A stretch of DNA of 64,000 nucleotides from Phycisphaeraceae bacterium (GTDB lineage: Bacteria > Planctomycetota > Phycisphaerae > Phycisphaerales > SM1A02). The stretch spans positions 3,777,331-3,841,330 of the forward strand of contig CP054178.1 of NCBI GenBank assembly GCA_015709595.1, in the 5' to 3' direction. Made by a program: the position numbers and the translations under genes. The notes below the pieces were generated by a model. That model ran no database searches and had not been told where the DNA came from. It saw nothing but the letters and a program-made list of their open reading frames with translations. Positions 8,198-16,841 of this stretch are shown piece by piece (position 1 is the first letter of the stretch; each line of letters starts with the position of its first letter).

Positions 8198-8709
8198 CAG
8201 ACGCGACGCCGCCGCTGGACTGTTCAACTTCAACTTGAACCACCCAATCGGACTTCAGGCGGTCCAGAACACCTTGAAACCCCGCGTGGGTACAGAGAAG
8301 AGAATGGAAGTGGCGAGCCATCCCGACGTGCACAAGGCGGGACGCGAGTCGCTATTGGACGCTATCCGACGAGGGCCGCGCGTCACGTGTCCGGCGCGAT
8401 CGGTGTAAGTGGCTATCAACATTCAGCTTGCACTCGGTCGCACCCCGCCACCCATCTTTTTTCCACATTTCCCCACAATCCACGGAATCCCCCACCCCCT
8501 GCCCCTGTCCTTCCCCCAGAGAGACCGGCGCGGTATCCGCGCGATGCGATGACCTGTCCCGTGAATGAGGAGGGGAGAGGCCATTGATCGTGTCCGATAA
8601 CGCGGCGGCGCGGGGCCGAACAGGGGTCGGGCCACGGTTGGCCCGGCCGGGTGGCACGGACGCACGCATCATGCCGAAATGGCCGATGCGTAGGAACTGA
8701 GGAGGCCGC
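8198..8709. other. Non-coding gap upstream of gspE with a G-quadruplex-type motif
   Basis: 512 bases without a convincing gene. The notable feature is a pyrimidine-rich block: on the minus strand 8489-8517 holds four runs of 4-5 G separated by 1, 2 and 7 bases, a canonical G-quadruplex pattern. A good ribosome site (GAGGAGG) for gspE lies at the right end. No clear -35/-10 pair was seen. Confidence 0.5.
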
Positions 8710-10383
8710 ATGGGCATTGGAACCATCCTGCTCGAACGGGGGCTGATCACCGATGAGCAGTTGTCCCATGCCATCGCCGAGCAGAAACGCACCGGCGAGC
8801 GCCTGGATGGGCTGCTGGTGCGGCTGGGCTACGTCAGCCAGCGCGAAGTGCTCAAGGCCATCGGCCAGCAGTTCGCCATGCCCATCGTGGATCTGGGCGC
8901 CATCGAGGTGAAGGACGAAGTCCTCAAGGCCCTGCCCGCCAAACTGGTCTTCAAGCAGCGCTGCGTGCCCATCGAGCGGCACAACGGCACTTTGCGCGTG
9001 GCCACCTGCGACCCGTTTGAACTGAGCGCGTTCGATGAGCTGCGGCTCCTCACCGGCTTCGGCATCGAACTGGTGCTGGCGGATGAGCGCGACATCGACA
9101 AGTTCATCCGCACGCACTACGGCGTGGCGGGCGACACGCTCGATGCGCTCGCGGGCGACAAGCCCACGGTGGACACCTCCACCCTCACCACCGACGCGGC
9201 GGACGAAGTCGAGCAGGCCCAGGAAGCCAGCGTCATCAAGCTGGTGAACGACCTGCTGGTGGAGGCCATCCGCGAGCGCGCCACCGACGTGCATATCGAG
9301 CCCTACGAGGACACGCTGGCCATCCGCTACCGCATCGACGGCGTGCTGCAGCAGGCGGGCGTGCCCCCCACCGTCAACCGCTTCCGCAACGCCATCGTTT
9401 CGCGGCTGAAGATCATGTCCAACATGAACATCGCCGAGAAGCGCAAGCCGCAGGACGGGCGCATCACCCTGCGAGTGAAGGGCGGCGAGTACGACCTGCG
9501 CGTCAGCGTGATCCCCATGCTGTTCGGCGAAGGCGTGGTGCTGCGCATCCTCAACAAGGGCACGGTGCAGTTCTCGCTCAACGACCTGGGCATGGATGAC
9601 TCGCTGCTGAAGCGCTGGGATGACCTGATCAACCGGCCCCACGGCATCGTGCTGGTCACCGGCCCCACCGGCTCGGGCAAGTCCACCACGCTGTACGCTT
9701 CGCTCAACCGCATCGTCACCGATGAGGTGAAGGCCATCACGGTGGAAGACCCCGTCGAGTACCACGTCAAGGGCGTCAACCAGATTCAGGTGAACCACCA
9801 GGTGGGGCTGGACTTCGCTGCAGGGCTGCGGTCGATCCTGCGTCACGATCCGGACATCGTGATGATCGGCGAAATCCGCGACAAGGAGACGGCGGAGGCG
9901 GCCATCCAGGCGTCGCTCACCGGCCACCTGGTCTTCTCCACGCTGCACACCAACGACGCGGCGGGGGCGATCACGCGGCTGCTCGACATGGGCGTGGAGC
10001 CGTTCCTGGTCTCCAGTTCGGTCGAGGGCATCATGGCCCAGCGGCTGGTGCGGCGGATCTGCCCCTCGTGCGCCTTGGACATCACGCCCGACCCGGCGGA
10101 CATTCCGCCGGACTTCGTCCAGCGGTCCGGCGACGTGTTCCGCATGGGCAAGGGCTGCCGCGAGTGCCGCACGACGGGGTTCCGCGGGCGCGTGGGCATC
10201 TACGAACTGCTGATGATGAACGACGACATCCGCGAGATGGTGATGAAGCGGGTGAACGCGGGGACGATCGCCGAACGGGCGCGAAAGGCCGGCGACCTGA
10301 CGCTGCTGCGCGACGCGGGATTCGAGAAGGTGCGTCAGGGTCTGACGACGCTGACCGAAGTGATCCGCGCGACGAAGGCGTAG
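8710..10383 (+). CDS. gspE: GspE/PilB-family secretion or pilus assembly ATPase
   Basis: 557 residues. The N-terminal ~150 residues are a MshEN/GspE-N domain (GTILLERGLITDEQL, then LGYVSQREVLKAIGQQFAMP). The ATPase has Walker A GPTGSGKST near residue 318, the Asp box, Walker B IGEIRD near 385-391 and a His box (STLHTNDAAGAITRLLDMG). A four-Cys zinc site (CPSC at 451-454 and CREC at 483-486) is typical of GspE and PilB. It is a cytoplasmic hexameric motor for type II secretion or type IV pilus assembly, and the sequence alone does not separate the two. It stands alone here without other gsp or pil genes. The start follows GAGGAGG. Confidence 0.92.
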   Translation: MGIGTILLERGLITDEQLSHAIAEQKRTGERLDGLLVRLGYVSQREVLKAIGQQFAMPIVDLGAIEVKDEVLKALPAKLVFKQRCVPIERHNGTLRVATCDPFELSAFDELRLLTGFGIELVLADERDIDKFIRTHYGVAGDTLDALAGDKPTVDTSTLTTDAADEVEQAQEASVIKLVNDLLVEAIRERATDVHIEPYEDTLAIRYRIDGVLQQAGVPPTVNRFRNAIVSRLKIMSNMNIAEKRKPQDGRITLRVKGGEYDLRVSVIPMLFGEGVVLRILNKGTVQFSLNDLGMDDSLLKRWDDLINRPHGIVLVTGPTGSGKSTTLYASLNRIVTDEVKAITVEDPVEYHVKGVNQIQVNHQVGLDFAAGLRSILRHDPDIVMIGEIRDKETAEAAIQASLTGHLVFSTLHTNDAAGAITRLLDMGVEPFLVSSSVEGIMAQRLVRRICPSCALDITPDPADIPPDFVQRSGDVFRMGKGCRECRTTGFRGRVGIYELLMMNDDIREMVMKRVNAGTIAERARKAGDLTLLRDAGFEKVRQGLTTLTEVIRATKA

Positions 10384-10448
10384 GCGCGGTTGACGCCGGC
10401 ATCACCGCGTCCTCGGGCGAGAGAAAGCGTGGAAGCGACTGGTGCTGA

Positions 10449-12134
10449 TTACCAGCCGCGGCGGTCCATCTCCTCGGCCGCATACTTGCTGGTCATGGTG
10501 CCGAAGATCACCGCGTCACGGAGATCCGAGGGCATGAACTCCGCCATGTTGCTCGGCACGCCCAGTTTGATGAGGGCGTCCTCCTCATCGGATGCGCCGA
10601 GCTCCTTGATTCGCTTCTGGAGCGCCTCGCGGGCCTGCTTCCACTCCTCCTCCTTGGCCTGCTTCTTCTTTCGTTTCTCCTCGTCGCGCTTGGCCGTGAT
10701 CTCCTTGTTGAGGGCGTCCTTCAGCCGCGCCTGCTTCTCGTTGCCGTGGGTCTGCTCGAACTGCTGGGTGGTGAGCTTGAGTTTCGTCAGCTCGCCGATC
10801 TTGAGGTTGAGCGCCGGACGGCTGTTGAGGGTGCCGGAATCGAGATCGTCCGGCAGGATGTCGCGATTGATCTTGAGTTTCTTGCGCAGCAGCGCGTTGA
10901 TCTTCTTCACGTCGCCGCGCGTCTGGTCGTACTCATCCTGCGAGAGACCCTCCTTGCCCTGAAGCTCAACCTTGGCGGGCCTGTTGGCGGGACCGGCGCC
11001 GCGAATGAGCTCCGCGGCGTCCTGGATGGCGTCCGTGAGTTTCTCGAAGTTGTCGGTGTTCTTGTCGATCTCGGACTTGATCTTCTCGGTTTCCTTCTCG
11101 CTGAGCTTGTCGCCGAACTTCAGCAGCATGCCGGCGAGCCGCTTTCGTTCCTTGTCATACTTCTCCAGCAGCGGCTTGGCCTTGGCGAGCTTGTCGTGGG
11201 CGGCCTTCCAGTCCTTGGGATCGATCGGGTCGCCATCGGCATCGACCAGGGTTTCATCGAGCGTGGCGCCCTGCCGGCCCAGCTCCATCACCACCTGCCA
11301 GGTGAGTTCGGCGCTGGGCTTGTAGTGGCCGCTGGCGTCGTCGATGGTGACGATGCGGCCTTTCTTCGTCTTGATGTGCCCCGCGCCGGCCACGGGTTTG
11401 CCCGCGAGGGGCGACGAGTGGTGGGTGGTCTTCCGATTGCCTTGCGCGTCGGTCTCGACCTTGGCCTCGAAGGTGTGAACCTTTCTCGTATCCGGGTCCA
11501 TGACGAAGCCGTGCTTCCTGTCCGCCAGCTTGTCTCCCTGTGCGTCGCGGAGCTTGCCCTTGGGATCGATGGCGACGGCCGAAGCCGCCTTCTCCTGCTC
11601 GTTGTAATACTTGGTGGTCGTGGTGGTCCTCTCGCGGATCTCCTCGATGTCCTTGGGCGTGGCCGGACGACGCCCACCCTTGCCGTCCGGCACGGTGGTG
11701 ACGTTGTCGGCGCGCCAGCCGACCTTCTTGTCCTCGTCCTTGTATTCTGCCCCCAGCGCCTTGCTCTTCAGCGGCTTGTCGTCCTCGTCCTCATCGTCTT
11801 CCCGCTCCTTCTGCACGATGATGGCCTTGGGCATCACCTGATTCTCACGGGCCACGATCTGCACGCCCTTTTCGAGCGAGCCGGGCTTCTTGCCGATGGG
11901 CGTGATGGAGAGCGAGCCGTCGCTGGTGATTTCGACCTCGCCCTTGCAGGCCTCCTTCTTCTTGGCCTTGGTCAGGATGGCCTTGATGTCATCCTTGGGA
12001 ACCTTCTTCCCCTCCTTGGCGACCAGCACGACGGGCTTGCCGTTCTCATCGCCGGCGCAGAACCACATGTTGAGCTTGGTGCCCTTCTTCTGCTTCATCA
12101 GAGCGAAGGCCTTCTTGACATCCAGCAGCGTCAT
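10449..12134 (-). CDS. Large charged cytoplasmic protein with an SGHYKP motif, unknown function
   Basis: 561 residues, strongly charged (Lys, Asp, Glu), with no signal peptide or membrane helix. Three parts can be seen: an N-terminal ~80-residue domain (LNMWFCAGDENGKPVVLVAK); a central part with HHSSPLAGKPVAGAG at 238-252 and SGHYKPS at 268-274; and a long C-terminal helical region with a KRKKKQAKEEEWKQ stretch. The HSS...AGAG...SGHY pattern recalls a domain I have seen in large proteins of the polymorphic-toxin type, but that is memory and not evidence of toxicity. AGGAG lies just before the ATG at 12134. It may be a single-gene unit; the two-component operon downstream on the same strand is 2.6 kb long and ends away from it. 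Confidence 0.75.
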   Translation of the reverse strand: MTLLDVKKAFALMKQKKGTKLNMWFCAGDENGKPVVLVAKEGKKVPKDDIKAILTKAKKKEACKGEVEITSDGSLSITPIGKKPGSLEKGVQIVARENQVMPKAIIVQKEREDDEDEDDKPLKSKALGAEYKDEDKKVGWRADNVTTVPDGKGGRRPATPKDIEEIRERTTTTTKYYNEQEKAASAVAIDPKGKLRDAQGDKLADRKHGFVMDPDTRKVHTFEAKVETDAQGNRKTTHHSSPLAGKPVAGAGHIKTKKGRIVTIDDASGHYKPSAELTWQVVMELGRQGATLDETLVDADGDPIDPKDWKAAHDKLAKAKPLLEKYDKERKRLAGMLLKFGDKLSEKETEKIKSEIDKNTDNFEKLTDAIQDAAELIRGAGPANRPAKVELQGKEGLSQDEYDQTRGDVKKINALLRKKLKINRDILPDDLDSGTLNSRPALNLKIGELTKLKLTTQQFEQTHGNEKQARLKDALNKEITAKRDEEKRKKKQAKEEEWKQAREALQKRIKELGASDEEDALIKLGVPSNMAEFMPSDLRDAVIFGTMTSKYAAEEMDRRGW

Positions 12135-12249
12135 GGTGCATCTCCTGTCACGGGGTTCAACTGGTGCAATGTATTGTCATGCCCGCTCAATGCAAGAGTA
12201 ATCCCCCAACGTGTCGTCAGGGCCCGGGACCGGGACATGTCCCGAACAC

Positions 12250-12918
12250 CTACGCCTCGGTCAACCCCTCGCGGATGGCGAAGCGGGCCAGCTCCACGCG
12301 GTCGTGAATCTGGAGTTTCTCCATGATCGCCGCCCGGTGGTTGTCGATCGTCTTGGGGCTGCGGTGGGTGGCCTGAGCGATCTCGGTGCGCGACATGCCC
12401 TTGCCGATCATGCGCAGCACCTCGATCTCGCGCGGCGTGAGCAGGTCCAGCCGCGACGCGGGACGGACATCATCACGGCTCGCCGGTCGATCGGCGGGAC
12501 GACAGCGCTCGAAGACCCGTGGACCGAAGGCCACCTCGCCCCGCGACACCTTTCTGATGGCGTCAATCAGCGATTGGGGCGGATCACTCTTGGCGATATA
12601 TCCCCACGCCCCGCGATTGACCGCCTCATCCAGGTAATGATCACGCACGTGGGCGCTGAACACGATCGTGCGGATCATCGGGAAGCGGCGGGTCAGTTCA
12701 TCCAGTTCACTGAACACGTCGGCCCCGGGCAGATCAACGTCGAGCAGCACCACGTCGGCCCTGTGCAGGCCGGCGGCGTCCGCCAGGTGCTCCGCGGTCG
12801 ATACCCAGCCGGCGAACTCAATGTCCGGCTCCAGCGCCAGACGGGCCTTGAGTCCCTCCGCCATCATGGCGTGATCGTCCACGCACAGCACCCGGATGCG
12901 CTTGCGACGCGAAATCAT
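12250..12918 (-). CDS. NarL/FixJ-family response regulator
   Basis: 222 residues. The receiver domain (about 7-125) has the acidic pair D14-D15, the phospho-acceptor D60 in VVLLDVDLPG, S88 and K110 (YIAKSD). A LuxR-type helix-turn-helix follows (LTPREIEVLRMIGKGMSRTE and SPKTIDNHRAAIMEKL, about 158-205). Phosphorylation by the upstream kinase should activate DNA binding. Its ATG overlaps the kinase stop codon by four bases, so the two are co-translated and form a cognate pair. Target genes are unknown. Confidence 0.93.
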   Translation of the reverse strand: MISRRKRIRVLCVDDHAMMAEGLKARLALEPDIEFAGWVSTAEHLADAAGLHRADVVLLDVDLPGADVFSELDELTRRFPMIRTIVFSAHVRDHYLDEAVNRGAWGYIAKSDPPQSLIDAIRKVSRGEVAFGPRVFERCRPADRPASRDDVRPASRLDLLTPREIEVLRMIGKGMSRTEIAQATHRSPKTIDNHRAAIMEKLQIHDRVELARFAIREGLTEA

Positions 12919-14726
12919 GTCCCGCTCTCCTGGCGACTGAAGTCAGCGGCCGCACGGGCCGCGGCGGATCGAAGGCCGTCCAGCAAGGACTCACGCCACA
13001 CAAGCACAACTCCCGGAGGCGCGTCGGCATTCGACTCCGCCGCCACCTGAATGACGTGCCGCCCGGCCGCGCCAGCCAGAAACGCGACGACCCGACCCGC
13101 CCCCGCCTTCTCATCGCAGACCCACACGTCAGCACGCCCCGGTTCCGCATCCATGCGACACTCGAACCCATGCGCCGTGAGCACCGCAGCGGCCAGTCCG
13201 CGGATCCGGTCATCGGCCACGGAAATGCAGGCCGTCGGCCCCTGGGCCCGCTGATCGTCGGGGCTCGCCAGGCGCGCCATCGGCAGATCCAGCCGGACGG
13301 TCACACCATGCCCCGGTTCCGATTCGATCGTCGCGAGGCCGCCGTGACGCCTGACCAGGGCTTGCACCAGAGCCAGCCCCAGACCCGTGGCGATGGTGCG
13401 CTTCTTGGTGGTGAAGAATGGATCGAACGCGTGCCGTCGAACCTCGGGCGACATCCCGGGGCCTGTGTCGCGCACCTCGATCCGTACCATGCCATCGACC
13501 GACGCCGCGGCAATCGTCACCAGGCCCGGCCCCTGAATGGCTTCTCCGGCGTTGGTGACCAGGTTGAAGACCGCCTGCGTCAGGTGGTGTACCGGCATGG
13601 AAATCGGCGGAAGACCGGCAAGGTTCGCCGGGTCAGTGATCAGTTCGATCTCCCGGCGCAGCGCCGCCCGGAACATGGGCTCCACGGTGCGCCACCAGGT
13701 ATCCAGGTTGAGTTCCTCGCGGCGTGTTTCTCGATCCGGGTCGCTGGCTAGCAGACGCAGACCATCGCTCAACTGCTGCAGATAGGTGACCCCCGAGCGA
13801 ATGGCCTCGATATCTTCCCTGGTGGAGGGGTCCGCATCGTCCGATAATGCGTCGAGCCGGCACCGAACCGGAAAGAGCACGTTGTTCATGTCGTGCCCGA
13901 CCCCCGCCGCCAGCGTGCCGATGGCGGCAAGCCGTTCGGCGTGCCGAAGCCGGGCGTGGGAGTGCTCAAGTTCCCGCGTTCGTGCTTCGACGGCCTCCTC
14001 GATGCGATCAACGTCCCGCTTCATCATGATGGCGAGCCGATGCCCGTAGAACGTCACCCCGACAATCATGACGAGGATCAGCCCAGCGACGATCCATTCC
14101 GCGCGACGAATGCTCCCCGCCCGCTCCAGCTCTCCGGCGATGTGCGTCCGCTGGATCTCGCGGATTCGATCGGACAGGTCGGTCAGGTGGTCGTTCATGG
14201 CGGCGTAGTGACGATCCATGGCGGCCATGTGTTCTCCCGCCTCGGTCTGGTCGCCGGCGTCGAAGGCGCCGAACAGCGATTCCGCTGATGCGACCATGTC
14301 GCTCATTGTCGCGTCGATTGCGGGAAACGCGGCGAGTATGCCGGCCACGCCTTCATGGCCGACCTCCCGCATCAGGGCGAAATGAACGGCATCTCGCCGC
14401 TGGACAAAGGTCTGCCTCGCCTCGCGGAACCGCTCCCTCTCACGCTCCACCTCACGGGACTGAAACAGGTCATTTCCCGGCGAATTGACGGCGGATGCAA
14501 GCCGGGCCAGTTCCGCGAAGTCCTCGAGCCGACTCGCCCATTCCTGGTTGACCACCACCGAGTTCGTGTAAATGCGGGCGACGCGATCAATCAGATAGAG
14601 CGAAAGCGACACGGTCAGCAGGTCGAACGCCGCCAGGCAGTAGTAGAGCAGGTGCAGGCGCGGGCGTCGTGCGTGCCGTGGTCGGGCTGGCGAGGTCGCG
14701 GAGGCGGTCGGTTCCCGGTCCATCAA
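12915..14726 (-). CDS. Sensor histidine kinase with C-terminal degenerate receiver-like region
   Basis: 603 residues. Two membrane helices (about 26-46 and 211-229) frame a ~165-residue, largely helical periplasmic sensor region that resembles four-helix-bundle sensors. The DHp helix has H278 in AAGVGHDMNNVLFP, and the ATPase domain shows the N box (FNLVTNAGEAI), G1 (DTGPGMS), F box (FDPFFTTKK) and G2 (GLGLALVQ). The last ~110 residues look like a receiver fold without a clear phospho-acceptor Asp. The His is followed by Asp, not the usual Glu, in the H box. It is encoded just before the overlapping NarL-type regulator. The signal sensed is unknown. Confidence 0.88.
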   Translation of the reverse strand: MMDREPTASATSPARPRHARRPRLHLLYYCLAAFDLLTVSLSLYLIDRVARIYTNSVVVNQEWASRLEDFAELARLASAVNSPGNDLFQSREVERERERFREARQTFVQRRDAVHFALMREVGHEGVAGILAAFPAIDATMSDMVASAESLFGAFDAGDQTEAGEHMAAMDRHYAAMNDHLTDLSDRIREIQRTHIAGELERAGSIRRAEWIVAGLILVMIVGVTFYGHRLAIMMKRDVDRIEEAVEARTRELEHSHARLRHAERLAAIGTLAAGVGHDMNNVLFPVRCRLDALSDDADPSTREDIEAIRSGVTYLQQLSDGLRLLASDPDRETRREELNLDTWWRTVEPMFRAALRREIELITDPANLAGLPPISMPVHHLTQAVFNLVTNAGEAIQGPGLVTIAAASVDGMVRIEVRDTGPGMSPEVRRHAFDPFFTTKKRTIATGLGLALVQALVRRHGGLATIESEPGHGVTVRLDLPMARLASPDDQRAQGPTACISVADDRIRGLAAAVLTAHGFECRMDAEPGRADVWVCDEKAGAGRVVAFLAGAAGRHVIQVAAESNADAPPGVVLVWRESLLDGLRSAAARAAADFSRQESGT

Positions 14727-15344
14727 GATCCTTCTCGCTGACGGAGATTCGACACGAACACCAGTCTTGACTGGCGAGGCAGCGCCCTCTGCACGACAGG
14801 TTCGCCTGGACGGCGGCTTCCGGACTGGCGCCGACCAGTCAGATCGGACGCGATCAGGGCTATTTCCCTATAGGCAACGGTCTGCGGGCGGTGTCTGATA
14901 GAGGGCCTCGATGGGGGAACCGCCTCCCGGAGGCGGAGACGGCCGGCGTCACGAGTGATACGAGCCGGTCGCTCAGGAACATGTCGTCGTGCCCCGCAAA
15001 GCGCGGGCGCCGGGTGCTTCGGCACCCGCGCCCGCGTGATTTTTGGGAGTTGATGCACGATTCGCCCCCAATCATCACCCGCGACCCGGAAGCATACCCC
15101 TTCCGCCGCTGGTTCTTCCCGGGTCGTCAAAGGCGACCCGCCGCGACTTTCTGCCTGGCGGAACCGGGTTGAATCGCCGTTTTCCCGCCTTTCACCCCCC
15201 TACTCCCTTGACGGAAGCCCCTGAAGACGCGACACTGGGCGGTCCTGACTCGGGTCAGGAGTCGTGAGGATCGTCGCCCGGACCGGGTACTCGCGCGTGG
15301 CGGGTGACGGGCCTCGGTAGGTCGTTCCCCGGAGGAATCGCTTC
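14727..15344. other. 618-base gap with strong hairpins; candidate structured RNA
   Basis: No convincing gene is seen here. It holds a GC-rich palindrome around 14925 (CCGCCTCC / GGAGGCGG), a long UUCG-capped terminator-like stem at 15002-15044, and a small hairpin TCCTGAC/GTCAGGA at 15243-15260 in the leader of the next gene. Short open frames on both strands lack ribosome sites and have unlikely composition. Confidence 0.5.
15002..15044 (+). terminator. UUCG-capped intrinsic terminator with no gene upstream
   Basis: A 15-bp stem with one bulge (arms starting CGCGGGCG and ending CGCCCGCG), a TTCG tetraloop and a T5 run at 15040-15044. It reads as a rho-independent terminator on the plus strand, yet the gene to its left is on the minus strand, so it would end a non-coding transcript or shield the next gene. 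Confidence 0.6.
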
Positions 15345-16715
15345 ATGGCAGCACGAACTGGCGCCGGAACGGGAGTCGTGGTCGGACTCGTCGTTTTCGT
15401 CCTGAGCACGATTTTTCTGCTCGTTCTGACGATTGTCTTCTACTCCAAGCAGGAAAAGGCGCTCGAAGAGAAGATCGCCGCCGAGAACGCGCTGGCGGAG
15501 TACGCCACGCCGGTCCAGCGTGGAAGCGACGCCTTCAAGGCCATCATGGCCAACCGGGCCGGCCAGAGCGCCATGCAGCACCTGCTCAACCAGCAGCAGG
15601 AGATCATGCGCAAGGTGCTGGGCAACCCGCAGGGCACGATCGACGACATCAACCGCGCCCTGGGCGGGAGCGACCCCAACGCGACGTTTGTCAATGTCCT
15701 CTCGCGGACCAACGGCGATCTGCGCAGCGCCCGGACCGAGGCCGACGGCCTGAAGTCCGAACTGGCCCGGCTGAACGTGCAGCTCAACGAAAAGAACGCC
15801 CTGCTCGCCGAGGCCGAGGCCGCCAAGAACCGCGAGGTGCAGGCGGTCCGCGATCTCATCGCCACCTTCCAGCGCGACGTGCAGCAGTACGGGATCGACG
15901 TTCACACCACCAAGACGCTGATGATGCAGATGGTGGCGCAGCTTGAGAACTCCTACAAGAGTCAGATCGAGCAGCTCGAGCGCTCCATCGACTCCATCCG
16001 CTCCGACCTGGCGCTGAAGGACTCCCAGCTGGGCATGCTGCAGCGCATCATCAACGAGAGCCGCCTGAAGGCCGCCAATCCCGCCGCGCTGGTCGATGGC
16101 CGCGTCATCGACAACGCCACCGGCGACGGACAGGTGTTCATCAACATCGGGCGTCAGCACAAGGTGTCGATGGGCATGACCTTCGAGGTGTACGACAGCG
16201 AGACGCAGATTGTGCCGGACCAGTTCACCGGGGAGTATCCGCGCGGCAAGGCGTCGCTGCAGGTCATCCGCGTCAGCGAAACCACCTCGACCGCCAAGAT
16301 CACCCGCAGCGTCCCGGGGCGGCCCGTCGTCCGCAATGACGTGATCGCCAACGCCGTCTACGACCCCACCAAGGAGTACATGTTCTTCGTGCATGGCAAG
16401 TTCGACATGAATGGCGACGGTCGTCCCAGCGAGGCCGAGACTGATCTGGTCCGCAACCTGATTCTCCAATGGGGCGGCAAGGTGGTCGAGGGTGACACGC
16501 TGCGCGGCGACGCCGACTTCCTGCTGCTCGGCGTGCAGCCCAACGAGCCCCCGCCGCTCCGCGCCAATCCCACGCCCGAGGAAGTCCGCATCTGGGCTGA
16601 GCAGAAGGCCGCCGGCGACCGGTACAACCGCCTCCTGCAGGACGCCATGAAGGCCAGCATCCCCGTGCTGAACCAGAATCGCTTCCTCATCCTCATCGGA
16701 CACACGGCGAACTGA
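15345..16715 (+). CDS. Membrane-anchored coiled-coil protein, unknown function
   Basis: 456 residues. One N-terminal membrane helix (VVVGLVVFVLSTIFLLVLTIVF) is followed by a long coiled coil to about residue 245. A small beta-rich domain comes next (VFINIGRQHKVSMGMTFEVYD), similar in pattern to the C-terminal domain of FlgT-like proteins. The last domain (EYMFFVHGKFDMNGDGRPSE, then LILQWGGKVV) resembles a BRCT-like fold. The topology suggests a cytoplasmic membrane anchor with a soluble body outside or inside. The start follows GGAGG, and a strong terminator lies past the stop, so it is a single-gene unit. It is probably conserved in related planctomycetes, but no function is known to me. Confidence 0.8.
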   Translation: MAARTGAGTGVVVGLVVFVLSTIFLLVLTIVFYSKQEKALEEKIAAENALAEYATPVQRGSDAFKAIMANRAGQSAMQHLLNQQQEIMRKVLGNPQGTIDDINRALGGSDPNATFVNVLSRTNGDLRSARTEADGLKSELARLNVQLNEKNALLAEAEAAKNREVQAVRDLIATFQRDVQQYGIDVHTTKTLMMQMVAQLENSYKSQIEQLERSIDSIRSDLALKDSQLGMLQRIINESRLKAANPAALVDGRVIDNATGDGQVFINIGRQHKVSMGMTFEVYDSETQIVPDQFTGEYPRGKASLQVIRVSETTSTAKITRSVPGRPVVRNDVIANAVYDPTKEYMFFVHGKFDMNGDGRPSEAETDLVRNLILQWGGKVVEGDTLRGDADFLLLGVQPNEPPPLRANPTPEEVRIWAEQKAAGDRYNRLLQDAMKASIPVLNQNRFLILIGHTAN

Positions 16716-16741
16716 TCGTCGTGACGGGTTGATGTCCCCCG

Positions 16742-16770
16742 CCGGCCGGCTCCTGGAGCCGGCCGGTTTT
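16742..16770 (+). terminator. Intrinsic terminator
   Basis: Twelve-base arms (CCGGCCGGCTCC / GGAGCCGGCCGG) followed by TTTT, 27 bases after the stop of the coiled-coil protein. Confidence 0.85.
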
Positions 16771-16841
16771 CATAGAATCGCTCGGATGCCGCCCGGCGCC
16801 GCGCTGTCCCGAACCGACACGATCACCCCGCAGTTGCCCGC

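Noticed and set aside
8387..8587. Small plus-strand frame of 66 codons before gspE
   Set aside because: Encodes a Pro/His-rich stretch over the G-quadruplex block, with no ribosome site.
10746..12326. A 526-codon plus-strand frame, Leu/Gly-rich
   Set aside because: Antisense to the charged protein at 10449-12134, which has a ribosome site and plausible composition.
14880..15010. A cyclic-di-GMP riboswitch, suggested by a GCAAAGC string near 14995
   Set aside because: The rest of the conserved core is missing.
14891..15172. Small plus-strand frame of 93 codons
   Set aside because: No ribosome site and it runs through the terminator hairpin at 15002-15044.
15255..16703. A 482-codon minus-strand frame
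   Set aside because: Antisense to the coiled-coil membrane protein, His/Val/Leu-rich without motifs.
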